From CAYJAD01 sp964370305 (GTDB lineage Bacteria; Desulfobacterota; Desulfovibrionia; Desulfovibrionales; Desulfovibrionaceae), in assembly GCA_964370305.1 (NCBI GenBank), contig CAYJIU010000111.1, positions 1-5,433 of the forward strand: a DNA stretch of 5,433 bases, written 5' to 3'. The position numbers and the translations under genes are program-made. Under the pieces are notes generated by a model. It had not been told where the DNA came from, did not search any database, and worked only from the letters and a program-made list of their open reading frames with translations. Shown here in pieces: positions 1 through 5,391 of this stretch. Every line of letters begins with the position of its first letter. The first letter of the stretch is position 1.

Positions 1-111
1 CTTGTTACAACACTCGTATACTCTGTTGTTATGATAAAGAATAACGATGGAGTCTGGAAATTTAAAAATGTGACAGGCTATCTTGATACTGCATTAGATG
101 CTACAAATTAG
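1..111 (+). CDS. C-terminal end of an unidentified protein (partial)
   Basis: Frame 1 is open from the first base of the window to a TAG at 109-111, giving 36 residues that end in GYLDTALDATN. The start lies outside the window. The reading has a natural protein composition (hydrophobic LVYSVVMI, then a basic/aromatic VWKFKNV stretch) and stops just before the convergent toxin remnant. I do not recognise the family. A mobile-element or integrase-type tail would suit the debris around it, but nothing in these 36 residues proves that. It could itself be part of a broken gene. Confidence 0.45.
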   Translation, partial: LVTTLVYSVVMIKNNDGVWKFKNVTGYLDTALDATN

Positions 112-115
112 CATC
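97..115. repeat. Perfect 7-bp inverted repeat over a stop codon
   Basis: GATGCTA (97-103) and TAGCATC (109-115) are exact reverse complements separated by CAAAT. The TAG stop of the upstream partial gene is the first codon of the right arm. Neither strand has a T-run after the stem, so it is not a canonical intrinsic terminator. It could be a weak or degraded terminator, or a hairpin at the 3' end of the mRNA. Confidence 0.4.
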
Positions 116-159
116 CTAACACATTGTATTGGTTTAATTTACTATACGATGACAAGAGG

Positions 160-384
160 TGTTTAACAAAATTTTTATGATTCAAAATTAGTATCTGTAA
201 TCTTCTTGCAAAAGAGAATATAGTTTGTATAACCTTGCAATTATTTAAGCTAGGCATGTCAACCACATGGTCACCCATTTTGTTGACAGCAGTATTAATA
301 AGGGCCCACAATATCTTGCAATAAAGTCATGCTTGTTTTGCCTGAACCGTTAGGCCCTGCGTACATACGTATTTCTGGTTTCAT
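160..384 (-). pseudogene. Decayed zeta-toxin / AAA-kinase-like gene
   Basis: Reading leftward from the ATG at 382-384 gives MKPEIRMYAGPNGSGKTS and 11 further residues before a TAA at 295-297. AGPNGSGKTS is a Walker A loop in the N-terminal position typical of the zeta-toxin / COG4185 kinase group, which phosphorylate UDP-N-acetylglucosamine or related targets. Full members are roughly 190-270 aa. After the stop, another frame gives INTAVNKMGDHVVDMPSLNN, reminiscent of the family's GGHDVP segment. A third frame (235-191) gives RLYKLYSLLQEDYRY, reminiscent of the following RY..SL.LL helix. A large internal deletion plus at least two frameshifts explains this order. The Walker A call is secure; the later fragments are inferred from remembered family patterns. 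The gene starts 13 bp after the 67-aa ORF at 398-601, as in a toxin-antitoxin pair. It cannot make a working kinase. Confidence 0.65.
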
Positions 385-397
385 AAAATAGCCAAAG

Positions 398-601
398 TTA
401 AGAGTTGTTTGGCTGATCGAGGTAGGCTTTCCCAGTTTTAGCATCATAAACGGCAACAGGAATACCATTATTTTTCATTTGGCTAACTTTAGCTACCACT
501 GCACTTGCAATTTTTGCATCTTCACGCTTTTCGCTATCAGAAAGAACTACATTACGATTAACAGTCCATCCGTTGTGAACTTTATTTTTTTGGTCATCCA
601 T
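398..601 (-). CDS. Small antitoxin-like protein paired with the toxin remnant
   Basis: This 67-aa protein has a clear ribosome binding site, AAGAGG at 607-612 on the minus strand, five bases before the ATG. It is charged and soluble, with no membrane segment. The first third is polar (WTVNRNVVLSDSEKR), then comes a helix-like stretch (DAKIASAVVAKVSQMK), then a short beta-like end (GIPVAVYDAKTGKAYLDQP). Small proteins with this layout, ending in a 'GIP..VYD...G..YL..P' pattern, commonly lie directly upstream of zeta-toxin-family genes, as here. I infer a neutralising partner (antitoxin). No DNA-binding fold is obvious. It appears intact although its toxin is broken. It is not the classical epsilon or PezA antitoxin, and I have no gene symbol for it. 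Confidence 0.6.
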   Translation of the reverse strand: MDDQKNKVHNGWTVNRNVVLSDSEKREDAKIASAVVAKVSQMKNNGIPVAVYDAKTGKAYLDQPNNS

Positions 602-646
602 ACGAACCTCTTAAATGGGTAAGTGTTGCATCAATGTTAGTGTTAA

Positions 647-673
647 GCTATATGTTTAATATGTATTTTGCAA
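647..673 (-). promoter_or_regulatory. Possible sigma-70 promoter for the small minus-strand gene
   Basis: On the minus strand TTGCAA (668-673) is followed after 15 bp by TATAGC (647-652), about 46 bp before the ATG at 601. The spacer is short and the -10 box matches only 4 of 6 positions, so this is a weak call. The first GGGTAA-type repeat abuts the -35 box. Confidence 0.25.
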
Positions 674-698
674 GGGTAATTTTATTTAGGGTAATTTT
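673..698. repeat. Tandem 11-bp direct repeat, 15-bp period
   Basis: AGGGTAATTTT occurs at 673-683 and again at 688-698 with no mismatch. The copies lie just upstream of the likely promoter of the minus-strand small gene, where a regulator would bind. The 15-bp period is not a whole helical turn. They could be autoregulatory sites of the toxin-antitoxin pair or a simple duplication. Confidence 0.5.
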
Positions 699-806
699 GT
701 TCCTTGTTAAGATAATGTCAGCATCACTAAAACCTCAAATAGCATAATATATATGGATTTACGAAAACAATACCGATAATTCTGCACGTTTTACATTAGG
801 CACAAA

Positions 807-842
807 GGGTAAAAATACGCTTATATGCTTTGCAATTTACCC
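807..842. repeat. Inverted repeat GGGTAAA / TTTACCC
   Basis: GGGTAAA at 807-813 and TTTACCC at 836-842 are exact 7-bp inverted copies separated by 22 bp. They share the GGGTAA core with the direct repeats at 673-698 and with a copy at 617-622. Both arms also lie in the coding frame of the DUF1643 remnant, so chance is possible. Confidence 0.35.
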
Positions 843-872
843 AAGCACAGCTGAATCAAACTCACTTGATGC

Positions 873-882
873 AACACGTGTT
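873..882. promoter_or_regulatory. 10-bp palindrome upstream of the operon promoter
   Basis: AACACGTGTT is a perfect palindrome with a CACGTG core. Its centre is about 25 bp upstream of the -35 box and near -60 from the predicted transcription start, the classic place for an activator. It also encodes part of the DUF1643 remnant, so its regulatory meaning is only inferred. Confidence 0.25.
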
Positions 883-902
883 CACAATAAAAGTCATAAA
901 TA

Positions 903-931
903 TTGACATGATAGATTCATTCTGATATATA
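903..931 (+). promoter_or_regulatory. Sigma-70 promoter of the four-gene operon
   Basis: TTGACA at 903-908 is a perfect -35 box. After an ideal 17-bp spacer, TATATA at 926-931 is a good -10 box. Transcription would start near 938, leaving a leader of about 45 nt before the ATG at 984. No better promoter was seen in 602-983. The boxes lie inside the remnant reading frame of the DUF1643 pseudogene. No sigma-54 type GG-N10-GC element was seen here. Confidence 0.65.
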
Positions 932-983
932 ACTCACAGGCAATTAGCAATTCATTTAATTTATATTACAATCTCCAAATATT

Positions 984-1439
984 ATGAAACGTACCCTACT
1001 CTGCCATGACGGCACAAAGCTTACAGACAATGCCAATAATATCTTGTATAAAGAATTACTTGGCACATCCACATTGGATATATTATATGTCATACCTCAA
1101 AATTTAATTCATTATGGGCAGGTAGACCAGTTAGCAACGCCCCATAGCAAACAAACATTTATTGATTATGTACAAAAGCTTGGCGTAGAAGAATGTAAAG
1201 AAAAACTCATGGATTTTGTAAACACAATTAAATCGTATGCCGCAGAGCAAAATGTTAATTTGCATACGCAATTACACGTGCGTTGGGGTGACGCCACTGC
1301 GGCCATTAAAGACATTGTCACAGCTTATGCCATTACAAACGTGCTTATACCTAGTAATGTATGGGGTTTAGACTGGCATAGCCAGCAAAATCTAGCTACA
1401 AAAATAAGTATTCCACCAAAATCATTGTATATTTTATAA
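984..1439 (+). CDS. Universal stress protein (UspA-fold) family protein
   Basis: This 151-aa protein matches the usual Usp length of about 140-160 aa. It begins with strand 1 carrying the conserved Asp-Gly (RTLLCHDG, D9-G10), followed by a helix and strand 2 (LDILYVIP, 32-38). A long helix around 66-88 leads to VNLHTQLHVR and WGDATAAIKDIVTAY (101-115), which fits the Usp 'G.....I...A......ivig' segment. The last strand is SLYIL. The ATP-binding motif G-x2-G-x9-G-S/T expected near the C-terminus is absent, so it likely belongs to the non-ATP-binding UspA-like class. It is cytoplasmic, with no signal peptide. There is no clear Shine-Dalgarno before the ATG, and an in-frame TAA at 957-959 rules out an upstream ATG start. 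It is first in the operon, 33 bp before the binding-protein gene, which suggests an accessory role in the same signalling pathway. The family call is from fold pattern, not high identity. Confidence 0.65.
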   Translation: MKRTLLCHDGTKLTDNANNILYKELLGTSTLDILYVIPQNLIHYGQVDQLATPHSKQTFIDYVQKLGVEECKEKLMDFVNTIKSYAAEQNVNLHTQLHVRWGDATAAIKDIVTAYAITNVLIPSNVWGLDWHSQQNLATKISIPPKSLYIL

Positions 1440-1472
1440 TTTATTAACCTAACATCAAACTTCAGGCAAATC

Positions 1473-2351
1473 ATGCAAAAAGCAGCTTCAAACTTATGGC
1501 AATATATTATTATAATTAATTTTATAATTATCATACATATAAGCGCACCGCTGGCCCTCTCTAAGCCGCAAGAAAGCACAACATATCGCTTTGGTGTAAT
1601 AACACTTACACACCCCATCGTTTTATATAGACAATACATTCCGTTTTTTGATTATCTTAATGAACATTTGCCATGGAGCTTTGAATTGGTGCTTTATAAA
1701 GAATATAGTGATGTTGTTAATGCCATTGAGCTTGGGGATATTGATATGGCTCTGCTTGGCGGAAGCACCTTTGTACAAGCACAACGCTATACTAACTTAG
1801 ACCCCATAGCGGCGGTTCTTTCCAAAAATCACACCGCACAAACATATGGCATTTTTATGGCAAAAAGTGATAATGACAACATTAATTCCTTACAAGATTT
1901 ATATGGCAAATCCATTGCGTTTGGCCCAACACAATCTACTTCCAGCTATATCATTCCATTAAATTTTTTGTTAGAAAACTCCATTAGCCTTAAGGATCTT
2001 TCAAATCACATAAATTTAAGCAATCACGATGCAGTAGCACGGGCAGTCTTACGCGGAGAATATGATGTGGGGGTTATGGGTGAATCATTTGCACAACGAT
2101 TTTTAGATCAAGGTCTAAAACAAATTGCCATGACAAATCCATTTCCCGGATTCATATTAGTAGCTCGCACAGGTGTGCCTCAAAATGTGCGTAGCACATT
2201 AAGAAGTTTTTTACTAAGCATAGACCCACAGTCTGATAATTTTTTAATTAAATCAAGAAATTGGCCAGAAATACTAAGGTATGGATTTTCAAAAGTAGTA
2301 ATGCAAAACTATAAAGTTTTTAACAATCTATCCAATACTCCAGACAATTAA
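1473..2351 (+). CDS. PhnD-like periplasmic binding protein (phosphate/phosphite/phosphonate family)
   Basis: This 292-aa protein has an N-terminal Sec signal: one Lys, a very hydrophobic Ile-rich core (about 11-23), and a likely signal-peptidase-I site after ALS (28-30). There is no lipobox Cys. The mature part follows the PhnD / PF12974 plan: YRFGVITLTHPIV near 38-50, PFFDYLNEHL (57-66), YSDVVNAIELGDIDMALLGG (78-97), then LYGKSIAFGPTQSTSSYIIP (143-162), where S155-T156-S157 corresponds to the oxyanion-binding 'STSG' loop. NHDAVARAVLRGEYDVGVMG (184-203) is the usual second-lobe segment. The start has a modest site (CAGG, 1463-1466). No ABC permease or ATPase gene is adjacent; a histidine kinase follows after 18 bp. 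I therefore infer a sensory role, presenting a ligand to the kinase's periplasmic domain. The ligand is unknown; other anions or small organic ligands are possible. The signal peptide might instead act as a membrane anchor. Confidence 0.8.
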   Translation: MQKAASNLWQYIIIINFIIIIHISAPLALSKPQESTTYRFGVITLTHPIVLYRQYIPFFDYLNEHLPWSFELVLYKEYSDVVNAIELGDIDMALLGGSTFVQAQRYTNLDPIAAVLSKNHTAQTYGIFMAKSDNDNINSLQDLYGKSIAFGPTQSTSSYIIPLNFLLENSISLKDLSNHINLSNHDAVARAVLRGEYDVGVMGESFAQRFLDQGLKQIAMTNPFPGFILVARTGVPQNVRSTLRSFLLSIDPQSDNFLIKSRNWPEILRYGFSKVVMQNYKVFNNLSNTPDN

Positions 2352-2369
2352 ATAATAGCAGGATTTATT

Positions 2370-3932
2370 ATGCAAAGATATTCTTTTATTAAACAATCCT
2401 TAGCTGTTAAGATAAAAAACATGCGTTTTGGAATACAAACCAAGCTTTTAGCCACTGCCATTCCAATTCTGCTATTTTTTACTATTATTATAAGTATTGT
2501 AATTGTTGAGCGTGAAAACAACATCATATATCAAGACACAGTTAAGCAAGGCTTAAGCATTGCAAAAAGTGCTGCTTTTCTTTACACTAATGCCAGAATT
2601 TATGAAGAGTTGCGCATGGTTGACGCAGCAGGCATGAGTGAATACCTAGAATATTTTATGGCAGATATGATGCGCCTTGATCCACGTATGAGGAACTTTT
2701 TTATCCTTAATGCTAAAGGGCAAGTACAAGCCCATAATACCTTACGAGAGTATGGTAAAATTTATGATAATCACCAAATATCATTACTACTTAAAAACAA
2801 AAAAGAGTTTATTGAAGAAGTTTACACCGATGCAGAGCAGTATATTTTGCGCATTACTGTACCCCTTGCCATAGGATCAAAGTTTTGGGGTTTATGCCAA
2901 ATTGATTTTTCCCTCAATGAAATGTATGCTTATAATGCTGATTTACGCAATGAAGTTATTATGTTGGCTGCGTTGTTTCTCTTGGCATCCATTGGTGTAG
3001 TTTGGCTTGCAGGCAGGCATTTTGTAGCTCCCATACAGCAACTTACCGACAATATGAATACCATCACTTTACAAGGCGCAGTAAAGCGCGATTTGCCCCA
3101 ACTGCCAAAGCGTAATGATGAAATTGGAGAGCTACAAAATAGTTTTGTATGGATGCTTGACCGTTTGCACCAAGTGGAAAAAGAACGCTTACAGAGTATT
3201 GAAAGAATGATTCAGGCAGAAAAAATGGCTACTGTTGGCCAATTGGCCTCGGGCCTTGCTCATGAAATCAACAATCCCCTTGGCGGAACCATACTCTGCT
3301 TTCAAAACCTATGTGAAGGCGACATGAGCGAAGAAGTACGCCAGCAACATGTAAGCGTCATCCATGAAAGTCTTGAAAAAATACGTAATACCGTCAACTC
3401 TTTCTTACGCTTTGCAAGACCGTCTCCTCTCTCCATACGTTCAACATCCATTGAGAACATCTTCACTCATTGTCAAAACTTAGCCGAATTTACATTGAAT
3501 AAGCATGGTATAAGCATCCATACAGATATTATGCCGAACATGCCAACTGTACAGCTAGACCCTGATAAAATTGAGCAAGTTTTATTAAACTTAATATTAA
3601 ATGCGGATTACTCCATCAAAGAATCCGCCACCAATAATCCAAAAAAATCATCCGTACTTTTGCAATCATATATCAACGAACAGCAATTATTTATAATTGT
3701 TGCTGACACCGGCCTAGGGGTAAGTAAGGATATGCAAGAAAAAATATTCAATCCATTTTTTAGCACTAAGCCTGAAGGTAAAGGCACTGGGTTAGGACTT
3801 GCCGTATCAAGCACCATAATTGCCCAGCATGGTGGATCATTAAAAATTATACCAGACTCTTCGCTTGAGCATAAAGGACAATGTTATACAGGGGCAGTTT
3901 TTGAAATTAAAATCCCTTTAACCACAAATTAA
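2370..3932 (+). CDS. Membrane sensor histidine kinase (periplasmic sensor, HAMP, HisKA, HATPase)
   Basis: This 520-aa protein autophosphorylates on His and passes the phosphate to the downstream regulator. TM1 is at about 27-46 (TAIPILLFFTIIISIVIV). A periplasmic domain spans about 47-193, with a PAS/Cache-like core (NFFILNAKGQVQAHN, 109-123; FWGLCQIDFS, 172-181). TM2 is at about 195-214, and HAMP at about 215-270, ending NDEIGELQNSFVWMLDRL. The H-box KMATVGQLASGLAHEINNPL places the phospho-acceptor at H298. The ATPase has an N box (QVLLNLILNADYSI, N411), G1 (DTGLG, 446-450), F box (FNPFFSTKP) and G2 (GKGTGLGLAV, 470-479). All catalytic motifs look intact. The start at 2370 is favoured by CAGGA at 2359-2363, six bases upstream; Met18 (2421) has a poorer site. 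The 22-bp gap to the NtrC-type gene marks the pair as cognate. The exact sensor-fold name and the stimulus are not determined. Confidence 0.93.
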   Translation: MQRYSFIKQSLAVKIKNMRFGIQTKLLATAIPILLFFTIIISIVIVERENNIIYQDTVKQGLSIAKSAAFLYTNARIYEELRMVDAAGMSEYLEYFMADMMRLDPRMRNFFILNAKGQVQAHNTLREYGKIYDNHQISLLLKNKKEFIEEVYTDAEQYILRITVPLAIGSKFWGLCQIDFSLNEMYAYNADLRNEVIMLAALFLLASIGVVWLAGRHFVAPIQQLTDNMNTITLQGAVKRDLPQLPKRNDEIGELQNSFVWMLDRLHQVEKERLQSIERMIQAEKMATVGQLASGLAHEINNPLGGTILCFQNLCEGDMSEEVRQQHVSVIHESLEKIRNTVNSFLRFARPSPLSIRSTSIENIFTHCQNLAEFTLNKHGISIHTDIMPNMPTVQLDPDKIEQVLLNLILNADYSIKESATNNPKKSSVLLQSYINEQQLFIIVADTGLGVSKDMQEKIFNPFFSTKPEGKGTGLGLAVSSTIIAQHGGSLKIIPDSSLEHKGQCYTGAVFEIKIPLTTN

Positions 3933-3954
3933 CCTTAATAATTAAGAGATTTAT

Positions 3955-5328
3955 ATGGGAACCCATTCAATACTATTGGTGGAAGACGAGCTCTCCATGT
4001 GCTTAGGTATGCAGCATACTCTCCAGAAATCCGGATATGAAGTGCAAACAGCCAACTGCGCAGAAGATGCACTATTATTGCTAGCTAAAAGTAATTTTGA
4101 CTTAATGATAAGCGATTTGCGCATGCCAGGCATGAGTGGACTTGAACTTTTGCAGCATGTTCGCGAATATAAGCCCGATTTAGGCACTATAATTATAACT
4201 GCTTTTCCCGAGGTCGAGTTGGCTGTACAAGCCATAAAAGAAGGGGCTTTTGATTTTTTATGTAAGCCCTTTCAAAGTGACGGCCTGCTCATTGCTGTTG
4301 CAAGGTATTTCAAATATTTAGACTTAAAAAAAGAAAATATTCGGCTACGTTATGAACGTGGTGAACAGTTTATTGGCAAAAGCCCCGCCATGTTAAAAGT
4401 TTTTGAGCGTATCCACTCCGTTGCTGATGCATGTGTACCCGTGCTTATTCTTGGGCCAAGCGGAGGAGGAAAGGAGCTAGTGGCTTCTGCCTTACATAAT
4501 CTAAGTAGCAGAGCAGCAAAACCTTTTATAAAAATAAATTGTGCTGCTCTTCCTGAGCAATTATTAGAATCAGAGCTTTTTGGCCATGAAAAAGGGGCAT
4601 TCACCGGCGCGCAAGTTGCGCGTAAGGGCAAATTTGATGCCGCCAATGGAGGGACTATTTTTTTTGATGAGCTTGGAGAAATGCCCCTATCCGTGCAGGC
4701 AAAACTTTTGCGCGTACTGGAAGATCAAGAAATAACCCCTGTAGGCAGCAATGTTGCGCATAAAGTGCAAGTGCATATGATTTTTGCCACTGCAAAGAAT
4801 TTAGAAGAAGCCATGGCTCAAAGAACTTTCCGTGAGGACTTATATTATCGTATCAACATAGTGCCCATACATTTACCACCACTTAATATGCGTGGCGATG
4901 ATATTCAACTGCTTGTTGCCTACTTTATGGAAAAATTTTGTACCGCCCACAACCGCAAATTGCAACTCTCTGATGAGGCAAGACAAGCTCTGTATACCTA
5001 CCCCTATCCCGGCAATGTGCGTGAACTGCGTAATAGTATTGAAAGTGCAATTATACTTGCCAGTACCGATGTTATTCGCGTGGCAGAGTTACCAGAACGT
5101 ATCCGTGAACATGCTATGCGCTCAGCTCCAATGGCTTCACTAAATGAGCAACAAGACGATAATACTAACAGTCTAACGCTTTCTGAAACTAGGGCTAAAG
5201 TAGAACGTGCTAGTATTTTAGAAGCCCTCAAGCATACTGGCGGTAAAAAGATGCTCGCCGCTCAACATTTGGGAATTACAAGAAAGCAACTTTGGTTGAA
5301 AATGAAAGAGCTAGATATTAAGTTATAA
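3955..5328 (+). CDS. NtrC-family sigma-54-dependent response regulator
   Basis: This 457-aa protein has the standard three-domain length. The receiver (about 5-120) has the acidic pair E10-D11, phospho-acceptor D54 in ISDLRMPG, switch T82 and K104 in CKPF. The AAA+ domain (about 138-370) has a P-loop GPSGGGKE (167-174), the sigma-54-contacting GAFTGA loop (214-219), Walker B IFFDELGEMP with D238-E239, the arginine-rich FREDLYYRIN (292-301) and sensor-2 YPGNVRELRN (351-360). After a polar linker (about 385-412), a Fis-type HTH (about 420-453, AAQHLGITRKQLWLKMKEL) binds DNA. The P-loop differs slightly from the usual GESGTGKE. An intact GAFTGA means it should activate sigma-54 RNA polymerase by ATP-driven open-complex formation. 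AGAGA at 3945-3949 gives a good ribosome binding site. It is last in the operon and most likely phosphorylated by the kinase just upstream. Its target promoters are not visible here. Confidence 0.95.
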   Translation: MGTHSILLVEDELSMCLGMQHTLQKSGYEVQTANCAEDALLLLAKSNFDLMISDLRMPGMSGLELLQHVREYKPDLGTIIITAFPEVELAVQAIKEGAFDFLCKPFQSDGLLIAVARYFKYLDLKKENIRLRYERGEQFIGKSPAMLKVFERIHSVADACVPVLILGPSGGGKELVASALHNLSSRAAKPFIKINCAALPEQLLESELFGHEKGAFTGAQVARKGKFDAANGGTIFFDELGEMPLSVQAKLLRVLEDQEITPVGSNVAHKVQVHMIFATAKNLEEAMAQRTFREDLYYRINIVPIHLPPLNMRGDDIQLLVAYFMEKFCTAHNRKLQLSDEARQALYTYPYPGNVRELRNSIESAIILASTDVIRVAELPERIREHAMRSAPMASLNEQQDDNTNSLTLSETRAKVERASILEALKHTGGKKMLAAQHLGITRKQLWLKMKELDIKL

Positions 5329-5348
5329 TACCTTTAGTGAGTACACTC

Positions 5349-5372
5349 AAAAAAAACCACCGTCACCGGTGG
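5349..5372 (-). terminator. Rho-independent terminator of the convergent minus-strand gene
   Basis: A perfect 6-bp GC-rich stem, CCACCG (5357-5362) and CGGTGG (5367-5372), encloses a 4-base loop. On the minus strand it is followed directly by eight Ts (A5349-5356 on the plus strand). It lies 19 bp after the minus-strand stop at 5392-5394. On the plus strand the stem is not followed by Ts, so it is oriented for the minus-strand gene, although it may also slow transcripts leaving the regulator gene. Confidence 0.88.
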
Positions 5373-5391
5373 AACTCCACGTGATTCCGAT

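Larger units (their letters stand above)
751..987 (+). pseudogene. Remnant of a DUF1643-family gene
   Basis: From about 751 the plus strand reads WIYENNTDNSARFTLG, then TKGKNTLICFAIYPSTAESN, then SLDAT, without interruption. The segment ARF.LGTKGKN.L.CF.I.PSTA....LDAT matches my memory of the DUF1643 N-terminus (R..L......L.fimlNPSTAd...DpTi). The expected start is ATA (751-753), not ATG. A TGA occurs at 904-906. Past it, the same frame continues HDRFILIYNSQAISN, which could be a diverged copy of the family's next strand (FDSFILIN.YPQRATN), up to a TGA at 985-987 overlapping the next gene's start. The family's function is not established. The first 50 codons are convincing; the continuation is tentative. 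It is truncated (family about 150-200 aa) and probably not expressed. Confidence 0.6.

Noticed and set aside
108..311. 67-codon minus-strand open frame as an independent gene
   Set aside because: It begins inside the P-loop gene in another frame, has no ribosome binding site, and its sequence makes sense only as frameshifted pieces of the toxin-like pseudogene.
753..779. Eight-codon ORF starting ATGGATTTACG
   Set aside because: It has no ribosome binding site and is out of frame with the much longer DUF1643-like reading through the same bases.
1059..1077. TTGGCACA...TTGG resembling a sigma-54 -24/-12 promoter
   Set aside because: The spacing is two bases too long, there is no GC at the -12 position, and it lies inside the Usp coding sequence.
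1325..1639. 104-codon minus-strand open frame
   Set aside because: It is antisense to the end of the Usp gene and the start of the binding-protein gene, both of which have family signatures; its composition is low-complexity Ile/Cys-rich.
4350..4646. 98-codon minus-strand open frame, and similar ones at 3608-3817, 3951-4235 and 5004-5231
   Set aside because: All are antisense shadows of the kinase or regulator coding sequences, which carry complete conserved motifs.
4892..5143. 83-codon plus-strand open frame
   Set aside because: It is out of frame within the AAA+ domain and start of the following linker of the NtrC-type regulator.
5331..5350. TGAGT/ACTCA inverted repeat after the regulator gene as the operon terminator
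   Set aside because: The stem is 4-5 bp with an impossibly small or AT-rich loop and is followed by As, not Ts.
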